A stretch of DNA of 64,000 nt from Paenibacillus eucommiae (GTDB lineage Bacteria; Bacillota; Bacilli; Paenibacillales; NBRC-103111): NCBI RefSeq assembly GCF_017874215.1, contig NZ_JAGGLB010000008.1, positions 62,001 to 126,000 on the forward strand, given 5' to 3'. Below, one piece after another: positions 63,605-64,000 of this stretch (position 1 is its first letter; the number at the start of each line of letters is the position of its first letter). The position numbers and the translations under genes were made by a program. The notes below the pieces were generated by a model that did no database searches, was not told the origin of the DNA, and was given only the letters and a program-made list of their open reading frames with translations.

Positions 63605-64000
63605 TCATACGCCGGTGTGTCCGAAGCCACCCACACCCCGTTTGGTTTCCGTCAGCTCGTTGACAACTTCAAGTGTAACAGCTGGAACAAGCTGGAAGAC
63701 CATTTGGGCAATTCGCTCATTACGTTCTATAGTGAAGGGCTGCTGACCATGATTGATAAGCAGCACTTTAATTTCGCCGCGGTAATCCGCGTCAATGGTT
63801 CCAGGTGAGTTCAAAGTCGTGATACCATGCTTGTAAGCAAGGCCACTGCGCGGCCGAATCTGCGCTTCCAGTCCATCAGGCATGCTTAATGCAAAACCGG
63901 CAGGTATGAGCTGGCGCTCACCAGGCTGCAGTGTAACGGGTTCGCTTACAGCTGCATGAAGATCGAAGCCGCTTGCCGCTTCTGACATTTTCTCAGGCAA
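63605..64000 (-). CDS. dut: dUTP diphosphatase (5' end outside the window)
   Basis: 131 residues are visible, lacking a short N-terminal part. All dUTPase motifs can be seen: ASGFDLHA (1), [11 protein letters not shown] (2), [20 protein letters not shown] (3), [10 protein letters not shown] (4) and the Gly-rich end [10 protein letters not shown] (5). It removes dUTP and supplies dUMP. The start codon must lie beyond position 64000. Confidence 0.95.
   Translation of the reverse strand: MPEKMSEAASGFDLHAAVSEPVTLQPGERQLIPAGFALSMPDGLEAQIRPRSGLAYKHGITTLNSPGTIDADYRGEIKVLLINHGQQPFTIERNERIAQMVFQLVPAVTLEVVNELTETKRGVGGFGHTGV

Overview
The window looks like a chromosome segment of a spore-forming Bacillota, most likely Paenibacillus or a close relative. 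It carries spore genes (an alpha/beta SASP, spoVS, sleB, spoIIIE, both dipicolinate synthase subunits) and the recA/cinA/pgsA/rimO/ymf gene order known from Bacillus. AGGAGG-type ribosome binding sites and GTG/TTG starts are common. No database search was possible; all names come from reading motifs and gene order.

Left third (1-22 kb) is accessory. A SASP gene is followed by a decayed fibronectin III/S-layer gene. Next is a large MalT-type LuxR regulator split by a 6,981-bp Tn3-family transposon (2637-9617). The element has 38-bp terminal inverted repeats differing at two positions and a 5-bp TTAAA target duplication. It carries an intact response regulator, sensor kinase and membrane-anchored serine hydrolase. 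Its own resolvase and transposase are broken. The host regulator also has two single-base frameshifts, one of them exactly inside a perfect 22-bp-arm inverted repeat. Beyond it lie a SUKH-family protein, a CBS-domain protein, a deacetylase-like protein, a MarR/MFS efflux pair with tandem operators, a HEAT-repeat protein, XerS, an aldo/keto reductase, a YkvI-like transporter and a DUF421 membrane protein.

The middle (22-37 kb) is mostly on the minus strand. It holds a YkuK-like protein, and an NlpC/P60 endopeptidase behind a cyclic-di-GMP-I riboswitch with a terminator. Two complete 2-oxoacid:ferredoxin oxidoreductases are present (a PFOR-like pair with fused subunits, and KorAB), with a PduL phosphotransacylase beside KorAB. 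An operon of miaB, ricA, an ABC ATPase and a low-molecular-weight phosphatase follows, then an M19 dipeptidase. A gene-free stretch at 28.7-29.3 kb holds unusual inverted repeats.

The right part (37-64 kb) is a conserved core block read on the minus strand: dut, dpaA-dpaB, asd, dapG, dapA, rnjB, tepA, ylzJ, spoIIIE, sleB, ymfF, ymfH, ymfI, ymfJ, ymfK, rodZ-like, yajQ, rimO-pgsA, cinA, recA, recX, rny, ymdB, spoVS. It joins lysine/diaminopimelate and dipicolinate synthesis, RNA decay (RNases J and Y with RicA), recombination and sporulation. Promoter-like sites for sigma-H (spoVS), sigma-G (sleB) and sigma-K (dpaA), and a LexA box at recA, can be read directly.
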